14,547 nucleotides of DNA from JACCXJ01 sp052387115 (GTDB taxonomy: Bacteria; Pseudomonadota; Gammaproteobacteria; JACCXJ01). The notes under the pieces were generated by a model, which saw nothing but the letters and a program-made list of their open reading frames with translations, was not told the origin of the DNA and did not search any database. The stretch's first letter is position 1. Each line of letters opens with the position of its first letter. The translations under genes were made by a program, and so were the position numbers. Where the stretch lies: contig JBQTJM010000072.1 of the NCBI GenBank assembly GCA_052387115.1, positions 1 through 14,547 of the forward strand, written 5' to 3'. Below are positions 1 through 5,989 of this stretch, in pieces.

Positions 1-422
1 ACCCATCCGTGTTTTACCGGGTTCCAATGGACATAATCCACGTGACGGTTGAAGTCGGCTTGATCACGGATGAGATGTTCCCAAAAACGGCGCTGCCATA
101 GACCTCGTTCACCCCGCTTCGCGCGGCCTTGCGAAACGCGCTCGCCTTTTTCGATGGCACGGGAGAAGTGTCCCTTGATCAGACTCCAGCGGGTAGAACA
201 ATCCGAATCACCGGACGCCAGCGTCCAAACGCAATGTAAATGATCCGGCAGGATTACAATCGCTTCCAGCTGGAAGGGATGTCGCGCCCGAACCCTACGA
301 AACGCGGTTCGCAACACGTCAATTCGCTCGACCAATAAGCGGTTCCCGCGTCGCTCGGCGAGATTCACCGTGAAAAATCACGTGCCTCCTGGAAGCCAGG
401 CACGACGGTATTCGGTGATGTA
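1..422 (-). pseudogene. REP-associated tyrosine transposase (RAYT, IS200/Y1-like), decayed and cut by the window edge
   Basis: Reading the minus strand leftward from 422 gives a RAYT-like protein: YRRAWLPGGT, then a stop, then FFTVNLAERR. The HUH motif follows as LPDHLHCVW (His codons at 242-240 and 236-234), then LWQRRFWEHLIRDQADF and the catalytic-tyrosine helix VDYVHWNPVKHGW (Tyr codon at 35-33). RAYTs are single-strand-specific Y1 transposases domesticated to handle REP palindromes. Two lesions are seen. A TGA at 380-378 replaces the aromatic residue usually found in GGT(Y/W)FFTV, most simply TGG to TGA. No ATG precedes the conserved start, and an in-frame TGA lies at 425-423. The catalytic residues after the stop are intact, so inactivation looks recent; a GTG restart after the stop cannot be excluded. 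The C-terminus runs off the window. Confidence 0.85.
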
Positions 423-454
423 TCACCTTCCCTCGCCCAGCTCTTTTCGCGACC

Positions 455-484
455 GATGCGGTTCCCTTCGTTCACCGCATCCTA
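455..484 (-). repeat. REP-like palindrome upstream of the RAYT
   Basis: On the minus strand TAGGATGCGGT is followed by the loop GAACGAAGGGA and then ACCGCATC, giving a perfect 8-bp stem (455-462 with 474-481). It lies about 30 bp upstream of the RAYT reading frame, the normal place for a cognate REP. The TAGG prefix and the CGAAG loop core are shared with the REP pair at 6795-6873, although the stem bases differ, so the two look like members of one structural family. Confidence 0.7.
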
Positions 485-491
485 GGCGGGC

Positions 492-1949
492 TCAGTTTTC
501 GTTTCGCACCGGTTGCAACCGTCTGTAAAACTCCAATATCGAAGCGTCGGCCCTCACATCCCCCATTGAAATAGGGCGATCAAGCGTGATTCCATCTAGT
601 GAGCGGCAACGAGACAACGCGACATAAGTCTGCCCTGAGCAAAACGCTCCTCTGCCGAGGTCGATCCTCACTGAATCAAGGGTCATGCCTTGCGATTTGT
701 GGATTGTTATCGCCCAGCCTAGCGCGATCGGAAACTGTTCAAAGGTTCCTACAACTCGACTAACAATCCGCCGTTCGGCGCGGTCATATTCGTATTCGAC
801 CTTCTCCCAAGTCTCTCGCTCCACAGGCACTGTATTCCCAGTTTTTGTGAGCTCTACCCTCAAGCACTCGTCATCGACGTTGGTTACCCGCCCTAAGGTG
901 CCATTAACCCAGTAAGGCTTCTTATTCTTCACGAAGATCACTTGGGCGCCAACCTTTAGCTTCAAGCGATGCGGCGCCTGAAATCGGTCGCGCTGAACGT
1001 CAAAGTTCCCTTCTACGATGGCGTCGAATATCCGAAGCGGGGAATCGAGCTCGTTCAAATTATGGGTATTAATCGCATGTGCTGCGTCGTTGGTGGGGAC
1101 AAGAAATAGCGAAGGATCAGCATTCGGTCCGCGATCTCGGTAGCAATCTCGATTGATTCGGGCGACGGCGTCCCGGTGGTCAAGGTTTAGCCGAATTCGA
1201 TCCAACACATCAATAAACTCTTGTCCCGTCTGCCGGAACACTTGAGTTAATTCGATTGAGATGATTGGTGTGCTCTCGAAAACGTCCGCCGAAAAGAAAT
1301 AGGGGGATCGATAACGGTCTGTGTAGTATTGCGCAACCGCGGGATCGGTAACCACCGGCGGTAACTGCAAGAGGTCGCCAACGAATACGACCGGAACGCC
1401 GCCAAAGGGTCGTGCGTTGTCCCTGACCTTCTTCAGTGTGTTGCTAACGTAATCCACGACATCTGGTGGCACCATCGAAACTTCGTCGATGATCAACGCA
1501 CCCAAGCACTCGAAAACGGGCATGATCCGTCGCCCTGGTTGGAAGGCCTCATCGGGATTCAGGGTGCGCGGGGGAATCCTGAACAACGAGTGAATAGTAG
1601 AACCGCAGACGTTGATGGCCGCGAGGGCCGTGGGCGCGACGACTGCGCAGTTTTTGACTTGATCAGACAAAAAGCGAATGAGGGTTGATTTGCCGGTTCC
1701 GGCACGTCCCGTGACGAAAATTGCGGGACACCCTTTCCGAATCGCTTCGAGCACAAATTGATATTCTGGGAGTACCTCAAGCGGCTCTAACTCATGCCGA
1801 CTCTGAAATTGAGGAAAGGAAGGCTGATCTCGTGCAGGACTGCGTCTACGTGCCAGGCCCCGATCAATTGTCGAAAGGTTGACTGGGCCTGGCGCGTACG
1901 CACCGAGCAAGCCCTTCGCCAGTTTACTGATGGCAGACCAGACGCTCAT
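492..1949 (-). CDS. Compact Pif1/RecD2-like superfamily 1B DNA helicase
   Basis: 485 residues with a full set of SF1B motifs: Walker A GRAGTGKST (81-89), Walker B LIIDEVSMV (152-160), motif III VFVGDLLQLPPV (188-199), LTQVFRQ (234-240), motif V ITIHKSQGMTLD (414-425) and motif VI YVALSRCRSLDG (442-453). The family are 5'-to-3' DNA helicases that unwind forks, R-loops and G-quadruplexes. This one has an unrecognised 60-residue N-terminal extension (Leu/Ala/Pro/Arg-rich), a core of about 420 residues, and no added C-terminal nuclease or HRDC domain. The start ATG at 1949 has only a weak upstream GGA. It lies 127 bp downstream of the Cys-rich coiled-coil gene on the same strand, so co-transcription is plausible. 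The base composition is more AT-rich than the chemotaxis genes, which with the adjacent RAYT suggests an acquired segment. All helicase residues look intact. Housekeeping versus defence role is undecided. Confidence 0.88.
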   Translation of the reverse strand: MSVWSAISKLAKGLLGAYAPGPVNLSTIDRGLARRRSPARDQPSFPQFQSRHELEPLEVLPEYQFVLEAIRKGCPAIFVTGRAGTGKSTLIRFLSDQVKNCAVVAPTALAAINVCGSTIHSLFRIPPRTLNPDEAFQPGRRIMPVFECLGALIIDEVSMVPPDVVDYVSNTLKKVRDNARPFGGVPVVFVGDLLQLPPVVTDPAVAQYYTDRYRSPYFFSADVFESTPIISIELTQVFRQTGQEFIDVLDRIRLNLDHRDAVARINRDCYRDRGPNADPSLFLVPTNDAAHAINTHNLNELDSPLRIFDAIVEGNFDVQRDRFQAPHRLKLKVGAQVIFVKNKKPYWVNGTLGRVTNVDDECLRVELTKTGNTVPVERETWEKVEYEYDRAERRIVSRVVGTFEQFPIALGWAITIHKSQGMTLDSVRIDLGRGAFCSGQTYVALSRCRSLDGITLDRPISMGDVRADASILEFYRRLQPVRNEN

Positions 1950-2076
1950 TCTTTTTAGTCCAGCGAAACAAGATCAGTCCGCCGGACAAGAGGGCTTGGA
2001 AGGCGACGGCGATCCACGGCGTCGGCTGCAGCGCTTTGGGCCGAGCCGGCTGAACTATCCCACCACGGGGCTCGGT

Positions 2077-2640
2077 TCACGACACCAAGCCGGAATAGCC
2101 ACAACCACATGCGCCGCAAGTGCAGAGAATCCACTCGCAAGCGACGCACTCGATATCCACGGAATTGTCCAGTCCCCGCTTACAAGCATAGCAATGGGTG
2201 ATGCGGCGCAGATGTGTATGGGTCGCGGGACGAACACCTAGATATGCCTTGCCAAGCTTCTGTAGTAGTGACCTGTGGCGCTCCTCTAGCGTGAGGCGTG
2301 CTTGTTGGCGCGCCTCTTCGTGCGCCAATTCCTTTGCGCGATGATTAGCTTCCTGTGCTAGTTCGCGCGCGCGCCGGGCTTCGTAGTAGCGCTTTTCTTC
2401 TTGTAGCCAAGCGGTTCCGTAGGCGTCTTTCCATTGCCGGTAAGCGGCAATATAGGTGCTTGCGACCCGTGGATCGCCGTGTGGCTTGATGCGTTTCCGC
2501 GTCATGTTGGCGATGTACTTTCCCATCTCTGAGCTAGTCGGATTCCACAGAAATAGGTGAGGACAGTCGGGTAGTTGGATGGCAGGGTCGTACACGAGCG
2601 CCTTTGCCTGAAACTCGCCAAGCCAGATAGTCGCGCTCAT
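2077..2640 (-). CDS. Unrecognised coiled-coil protein with an eight-cysteine C-terminal module
   Basis: 187 residues, not recognised as a named family. Residues 1-70 look globular (WLGEFQAKALVYDP, then CPHLFLWNP). Residues 76-130 are rich in Glu, Lys, Arg and Ala and read as one long charged coiled coil. The C-terminus carries eight cysteines in 31 residues: CYAC (150-153), CVAC (165-168), CTC (173-175) and CGC (178-180), in the pattern CX2C-X11-CX2C-X4-CXC-X2-CXC. Two such clusters could bind one or two zinc ions; this is inferred from spacing only. There is no signal peptide or membrane segment, so it is probably cytoplasmic. The ATG at 2640 follows an AT-rich upstream stretch with only a weak GGGA. 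The gene precedes the Pif1-like helicase on the same strand, so a nucleic-acid-linked role is a reasonable guess but unproven. Confidence 0.75.
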   Translation of the reverse strand: MSATIWLGEFQAKALVYDPAIQLPDCPHLFLWNPTSSEMGKYIANMTRKRIKPHGDPRVASTYIAAYRQWKDAYGTAWLQEEKRYYEARRARELAQEANHRAKELAHEEARQQARLTLEERHRSLLQKLGKAYLGVRPATHTHLRRITHCYACKRGLDNSVDIECVACEWILCTCGACGCGYSGLVS

Positions 2641-2707
2641 ATTAAAAATCCCAAAGCTGATTAAATATAGTCAACTGCCCGGTTCGGATTAACAAGGAGG
2701 TGTGGCT

Positions 2708-3109
2708 ATGGGTACAGACCTGTCCGATACTCCCGGTACGGACGCGAGCTGCGCCCCGCCAAGGTTAAGAGATTGGGGCGCGCTCTACAGGGACCTGGGC
2801 GCTAGCGCCCCAGGGCCGCGAGTAGCTCGTCCACTTCTCCCTGGCTGGTCAAGACGCGGGGCCGCGCTTGAGGTTGCTCGTGCGACCGTTCCGGCTCGGC
2901 CTCGTCCCCATGCGGACGGGCCTCTCTTGCGATGCCGCCGGACAACGAGGCCATGGTGGCGAGCTTTGCCTCCACTTCCTGGAGCAGTTGCACGACGCGC
3001 TGTATCACCTGGCCGGTCAGGTCCTGGTAATCCTGGGCGACCAGGATCTCGCATAGACGGTCGTGCAAGGCCCGAGAGTCTCCCCGGAGCAGGCCGACCA
3101 CCTCGATGA
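2708..3109 (+). other. Possible translated start: strong Shine-Dalgarno and ATG leading into a frame antisense to cheZ
   Basis: AAGGAGGT at 2694-2701 lies 6 nt before ATG at 2708, the best ribosome-binding site in this part of the window. The frame begins MGTDLSDTPGTDASC and stays open to 3109, but from about 2802 it runs antisense to cheZ and becomes Pro/Arg-rich, as expected of a shadow frame. The first 30 or so codons could be the 5' remnant of a gene cut by a rearrangement at the cheZ 3' end. No family is recognised. Confidence 0.15.
2794..2814 (-). repeat. Near-perfect palindrome over the cheZ stop codon
   Basis: CCTGGGCGCTAGCGCCCCAGG is self-complementary apart from one bulged C, and the cheZ TAG stop lies in it. 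As RNA it could fold at the end of the cheZ message, but no U-run follows on the minus strand, so a conventional intrinsic terminator is doubtful. Confidence 0.4.
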
Positions 3110-3521
3110 CGCGATCCCGCAAGGCGCTGAGGTTGGTCGAATCGAGTCCCTCCCACTCGATCCGGGACCAATCCTCGATCAACTTTTCGGCGCCCGCGGA
3201 GATCCGTTCCGCCATCGGCAGCAAGGCTTCGACCGAGCTGATGGTGCGATGGGCGGCCCGTTCGGTCTTAACGATGATGTATTGCAGCCTGTCCCTGACA
3301 TCCGGGATCTCGTGCAGGGTCATTCCGGCGACCCCGACATCCCCTTCTAGATCGCAGAGCGCCTTCCGCAACTCCTCGGTCATCGTCGCGACCTGCGAGC
3401 AGACGCTCGATTCGAGACGATGTGCCAGTGCGTTCACGATGCGATCGGCTTGGCCCTGCTCGCCGGCCTCCAGGGCCTCCACGAGGTCTCTCGCCAAGGT
3501 CAGTTGGTCTTGGCCTTCCAA
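2802..3521 (-). CDS. cheZ: CheZ, phosphatase of phospho-CheY
   Basis: 239 residues, slightly longer than the E. coli protein. CheZ is a long helical hairpin that dimerises into a four-helix bundle and speeds loss of phosphate from CheY-P. The active-site block ILVAQDYQDLTGQVIQRVV (159-177) carries the expected Asp167 and Gln171, equivalent to E. coli Asp143 and Gln147. IPDVRDRLQYIIVKTERAA (72-90) is the conserved bundle segment. The C-terminal SQGEVDELLAALGR is the CheY-binding helix, joined by a charged disordered linker (about 196-224). The start is TTG at 3521, supported by GAGGAG about 8 nt upstream; no upstream ATG fits. It normally follows cheY directly, but here a truncated cheY copy and a tandem repeat precede it and the intact cheY is 2 kb away. 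It may therefore need its own promoter or long read-through. Confidence 0.93.
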   Translation of the reverse strand: MEGQDQLTLARDLVEALEAGEQGQADRIVNALAHRLESSVCSQVATMTEELRKALCDLEGDVGVAGMTLHEIPDVRDRLQYIIVKTERAAHRTISSVEALLPMAERISAGAEKLIEDWSRIEWEGLDSTNLSALRDRVIEVVGLLRGDSRALHDRLCEILVAQDYQDLTGQVIQRVVQLLQEVEAKLATMASLSGGIAREARPHGDEAEPERSHEQPQARPRVLTSQGEVDELLAALGR

Positions 3522-3595
3522 CTCGATTCTCCTCGACTCGGTTCTATACCACGCACGGTCACAAATCGCCCTTTCTTGATCCCCTCACCCCAACC

Positions 3596-3689
3596 CACTC
3601 CCGAAGGGAGAGGGAGAAAAGAGAGGGCCTCTCCCGGAGGGAGGGGGAGAAATGAGAGCGCCTCTCCCGGAAGGAGAGGGGATGGGCGG
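3596..3689. repeat. Three tandem GC-rich palindromic repeat units at the truncated cheY breakpoint
   Basis: Three direct units of about 32, 33 and 29 bp lie at 3596-3627, 3628-3660 and 3661-3689. Each has the core CTCCCGGAGGGAG or a variant, itself an inverted repeat, followed in units 1 and 2 by GAGAAA-T/A-GAGAG. The preceding CCCTCACCCCAACCC is of the kind found in dispersed intergenic repeats of GC-rich proteobacteria. The third unit runs directly into cheY codon 40 of the fragment at 3685, so the repeat marks the junction where cheY homology ends. Confidence 0.75.
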
Positions 3690-3804
3690 AGCCGTCACCG
3701 GCCTCGTGCACGTCGGCATATCCCAGGTCCCCGAGGAGCGCCCGGATGATGCGGCGCATCGTCGAGAAATCATCCACCACCAGGATCCTGATGCTCTTGC
3801 TCAT
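3685..3804 (-). pseudogene. 5' fragment of cheY (codons 1-40), duplicated and truncated
   Basis: The 120 bp match the start of the intact cheY (5849-5968) at 116 of 120 positions, with identical reading and no gaps. The four differences change Asn4 to Ser and Thr30 to Ala in the fragment. It keeps the acidic pair DD at 11-12 but ends after GDGSA, before the phospho-acceptor Asp56, Thr86 and Lys108. It then runs into the tandem repeats, which translate as Ser/Leu/Arg/Glu-rich nonsense to a stop near 3559. It cannot be phosphorylated. Homology stops at the ATG on the upstream side. It sits just upstream of cheZ, where the functional cheY would be expected, so it may mark the original cheY position or the edge of an insertion. 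Confidence 0.9.
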
Positions 3805-3859
3805 TCTCTATTTCAGTGTTCATCTATATTTCCTCGTATATCATGGAGAAGGTCTAGGA

Positions 3860-3887
3860 AGAGGCCCCGAATCTCAACGGGGCCTCT
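3860..3887 (-). terminator. Hairpin just after the RTX gene, possible terminator
   Basis: AGAGGCCCCG (3860-3869) and CGGGGCCTCT (3878-3887) form a perfect 10-bp stem with an 8-nt loop, 12 bp past the RTX stop codon on the minus strand. The position suits transcription termination or 3'-end protection. The sequence after the stem has few Ts, so it may be a weak or factor-assisted terminator. If it works, cheZ is partly uncoupled from the upstream genes. Confidence 0.5.
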
Positions 3888-3899
3888 GGTTCATACGGT

Positions 3900-5525
3900 T
3901 TAGTTCAAGACCGGTTCGCAGGAGGTGAACTTGTCGTTACCAGGCCCGCCGTCGCACCGATCGGAACCGGGGCCCCCGCTGAGCTTGTCCTTGCCGGGCC
4001 CACCGAACAGCCGATCTTTGCCCGTGCCTCCCTTCAGGACATCGTTGCCACCGAGGCCGCAGATCCGATCGTTACCACCGAAGCCGAGGATGATGTCCTT
4101 CCCGGAGGTGCCGACCATGACATCTCGCCCCGAGGTCCCGCGTAACCCACCGTTGTACAATATCCCATCGTCCGGACCACCCTTGATAAGGCCGTTTGCC
4201 TGCACATAGATGGTAGCCGTTCTGCCGGAGCAAAGCGGGGCCGGCCCTGGGGGCAAGGGTGGCGACGCTAGCGGCGCAGGCGGCGAGGGCGGCCCAGGTG
4301 GCGTTGATGGAACCGAACCAAGCTCAAAAGCCCCGATATCACAAAACTCTTCATTTACACCGTCACCATCAATCGGTCTAGTACCTCCGCGCTGATCCAG
4401 GTTGCTGACTGGTGCAGCAGCGCAGACGTCGTTCAAACCTGAATCAACGGCATCACTGGCTACGGTAAGCGCGACCGTATCCGTCGTGCCGCCGTTGTTT
4501 TGGAGGCCAAGCGGATCGAGGCCCGGTACCCCGCTCGATAAGGAATTAGTACCGAAGTTGCATGAGGTACTGTCATCGAGGTTGCCACCCTCATCGATAA
4601 TTTGACCTCCGGTCGCCGCTATTGCGCAGTTGCCTCCACCGTTGGCTACGAGGAGGGTGTTGCGGAGAGTGACCGTCCCGCCTTTCTCCACGAGGACACC
4701 CCCACCACTCTCGACCGCGCTGTTGCCGGTGATCGTGGAGTTGATGAGGGTCAACTTGCCATTCAGCTCGGAGTTATGAATGGCCCCGCCCGTGTTCGGA
4801 ACGTTATTGCCGACGAACGTGGAGTTCGCGATCGTTACGGTCCCTTCGATATTGACGAGGGCGCCTCCCTCTTCCTCCTGATCTGGAAAATCGAAGGCCG
4901 TGTTTCCGGAAAAAGTGCTGTTCAAAACAACGAGCGTAGCAGCCACCCCCTCGTTGGAGATGCCGCCCCCGTCCTCTGCGGCACTATTCGCGGTGAATCT
5001 CATGTTCTTAACGGTTAGCCGTCCAGAGCGGTTCAGGATACCGCCACCGTTCTGAGAAGCACGTCCATTGGCAATCGTCAGCCCCTCGATTGTCACCAAT
5101 TGAAAGGGGAATACTTTGAATACCTGAAACCGGTTATTCCCGTTGATGGTGAGGAGTCGGGACCCGGGTCCGCTGATGATGACCCCGTCGTCAATGTCGT
5201 CGAGCCCCGGTAGCGCGTCAGTGAGGGTAATCGTGGCGGGGAATGGTAGAGCGAAGCTAATCGTGTCTATCCCACTGAGGCTGCCTGGAGGCCCTTCGGG
5301 ACTGCCGGCGATACAGCCATCTTGGGGGTTTGTAGTGATCACCGCCTGGATTGCCTCGCGGAGCGAACATGTGAGCGGGTCAATACTGGTTAGTGGCAGG
5401 TCGTCGGTCGTAGTGACCGTAATAATGGCGGCCTGAGCTGTCAAGGGGAAGGCCAATAAGGTGAGCAAGAAAAGATGGCTCATTCCAATCGCCTTTCCAG
5501 GTTGTTTACGTATTTTAGTACTCAT
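3900..5525 (-). CDS. Secreted CSLREA / beta-helix protein with C-terminal RTX calcium-binding repeats
   Basis: 541 residues. A signal peptide with hydrophobic core HLFLLTLLAFPLTA ends near AQA-32. The CSLREAI motif (53-59) is the hallmark of CSLREA-domain surface proteins. Residues about 130-300 hold repeated parallel beta-helix signatures (NGGGILN, DGGGISN, EGGALVN, TGGAIHN, SGGGVLV, each followed by NSTF/NSTI-like strands). A DIGAFEL motif closes this region, as in related choice-of-anchor proteins. A proline-rich linker (about 402-430) leads to eight consecutive nonapeptides of the GGxGxDxxx type (463-534), typical of calcium-folded RTX modules exported by type I systems. The Sec-type signal argues for Sec export here. 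ATG at 5525 has GAGGAA 8 nt upstream; Met15 is an alternative. It interrupts the cheY-cheZ pair and its role (adhesion, matrix or surface layer) is inferred from architecture only. Confidence 0.85.
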   Translation of the reverse strand: MSTKIRKQPGKAIGMSHLFLLTLLAFPLTAQAAIITVTTTDDLPLTSIDPLTCSLREAIQAVITTNPQDGCIAGSPEGPPGSLSGIDTISFALPFPATITLTDALPGLDDIDDGVIISGPGSRLLTINGNNRFQVFKVFPFQLVTIEGLTIANGRASQNGGGILNRSGRLTVKNMRFTANSAAEDGGGISNEGVAATLVVLNSTFSGNTAFDFPDQEEEGGALVNIEGTVTIANSTFVGNNVPNTGGAIHNSELNGKLTLINSTITGNSAVESGGGVLVEKGGTVTLRNTLLVANGGGNCAIAATGGQIIDEGGNLDDSTSCNFGTNSLSSGVPGLDPLGLQNNGGTTDTVALTVASDAVDSGLNDVCAAAPVSNLDQRGGTRPIDGDGVNEEFCDIGAFELGSVPSTPPGPPSPPAPLASPPLPPGPAPLCSGRTATIYVQANGLIKGGPDDGILYNGGLRGTSGRDVMVGTSGKDIILGFGGNDRICGLGGNDVLKGGTGKDRLFGGPGKDKLSGGPGSDRCDGGPGNDKFTSCEPVLN

Positions 5526-5581
5526 ATGATATTTCCTCTATAATAGTTCCAATTTAGATGCGCAGTCGCCGGCGGGGCGGC

Positions 5582-5968
5582 TCAGGCCGCGATCCGTTGG
5601 AGGATCGATTCCATCCTCTCTTTCAAGGTCTCTGCCGTGAACGGTTTCACGATATAACCGCTGACGCCAAGCTGCGCGCTTTCCAGGATCTGATCGCGCT
5701 TGCCTTCGGCGGTCACCATCAACACCGGCATGGCCTTGGTCGCGGGCTCGGCGCGTACCGCCTTCAAGAGCTCCAGGCCCGTCATCGCCGGCATGTTGCA
5801 GTCGGTGATCATGAAATCGAACGGCTGGGCCTTGAGCAGGGTGAGCGCGGCGGAGCCGTCACCGGCCTCGTGTACGTCGGTATATCCCAGGTCCCCGAGG
5901 AGCGCCCGGATGATGCGGCGCATCGTCGAGAAATCATCCACCACCAGGATCCTGATATTCTTGCTCAT
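5582..5968 (-). CDS. cheY: CheY, single-domain response regulator of the flagellar switch
   Basis: 128 residues, one receiver domain. All catalytic positions are present: Asp11 and Asp12 (VVDDFSTMRRI), phospho-acceptor Asp56 (MITDCNMPAMTG), Thr86 (VLMVTAEGK) and Lys108 (YIVKPF). The sequence VVDDFSTMRRIIRALLGDLG is of the motor-binding CheY type usually paired with CheZ. CheA phosphorylates it and CheY-P binds FliM to change rotation. The start ATG at 5968 lies 21 bp after the MHYT stop with only a weak GAG upstream, so it is probably translated from the MHYT transcript. Its first 40 codons are duplicated at 3685-3804. A short GC-rich hairpin overlaps the stop codon. Confidence 0.95.
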   Translation of the reverse strand: MSKNIRILVVDDFSTMRRIIRALLGDLGYTDVHEAGDGSAALTLLKAQPFDFMITDCNMPAMTGLELLKAVRAEPATKAMPVLMVTAEGKRDQILESAQLGVSGYIVKPFTAETLKERMESILQRIAA

Positions 5969-5989
5969 CTCAATATTGCCTACGACGAC

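Noticed and set aside
2680..2690. GGTTCGGATT as a tRNA T-loop
   Set aside because: No matching acceptor, anticodon or D arm is found around it.
3559..3684. Reading of the tandem repeats as a real C-terminal protein domain fused to CheY codons 1-40
   Set aside because: The translation is low-complexity repeat DNA with no receiver core; the same repeat type is typically intergenic.
5577..5590. GCGGC-TCAG-GCCGC hairpin at the cheY stop as a terminator
   Set aside because: Only a 5-bp stem, partly inside the coding sequence, and no T-run follows.
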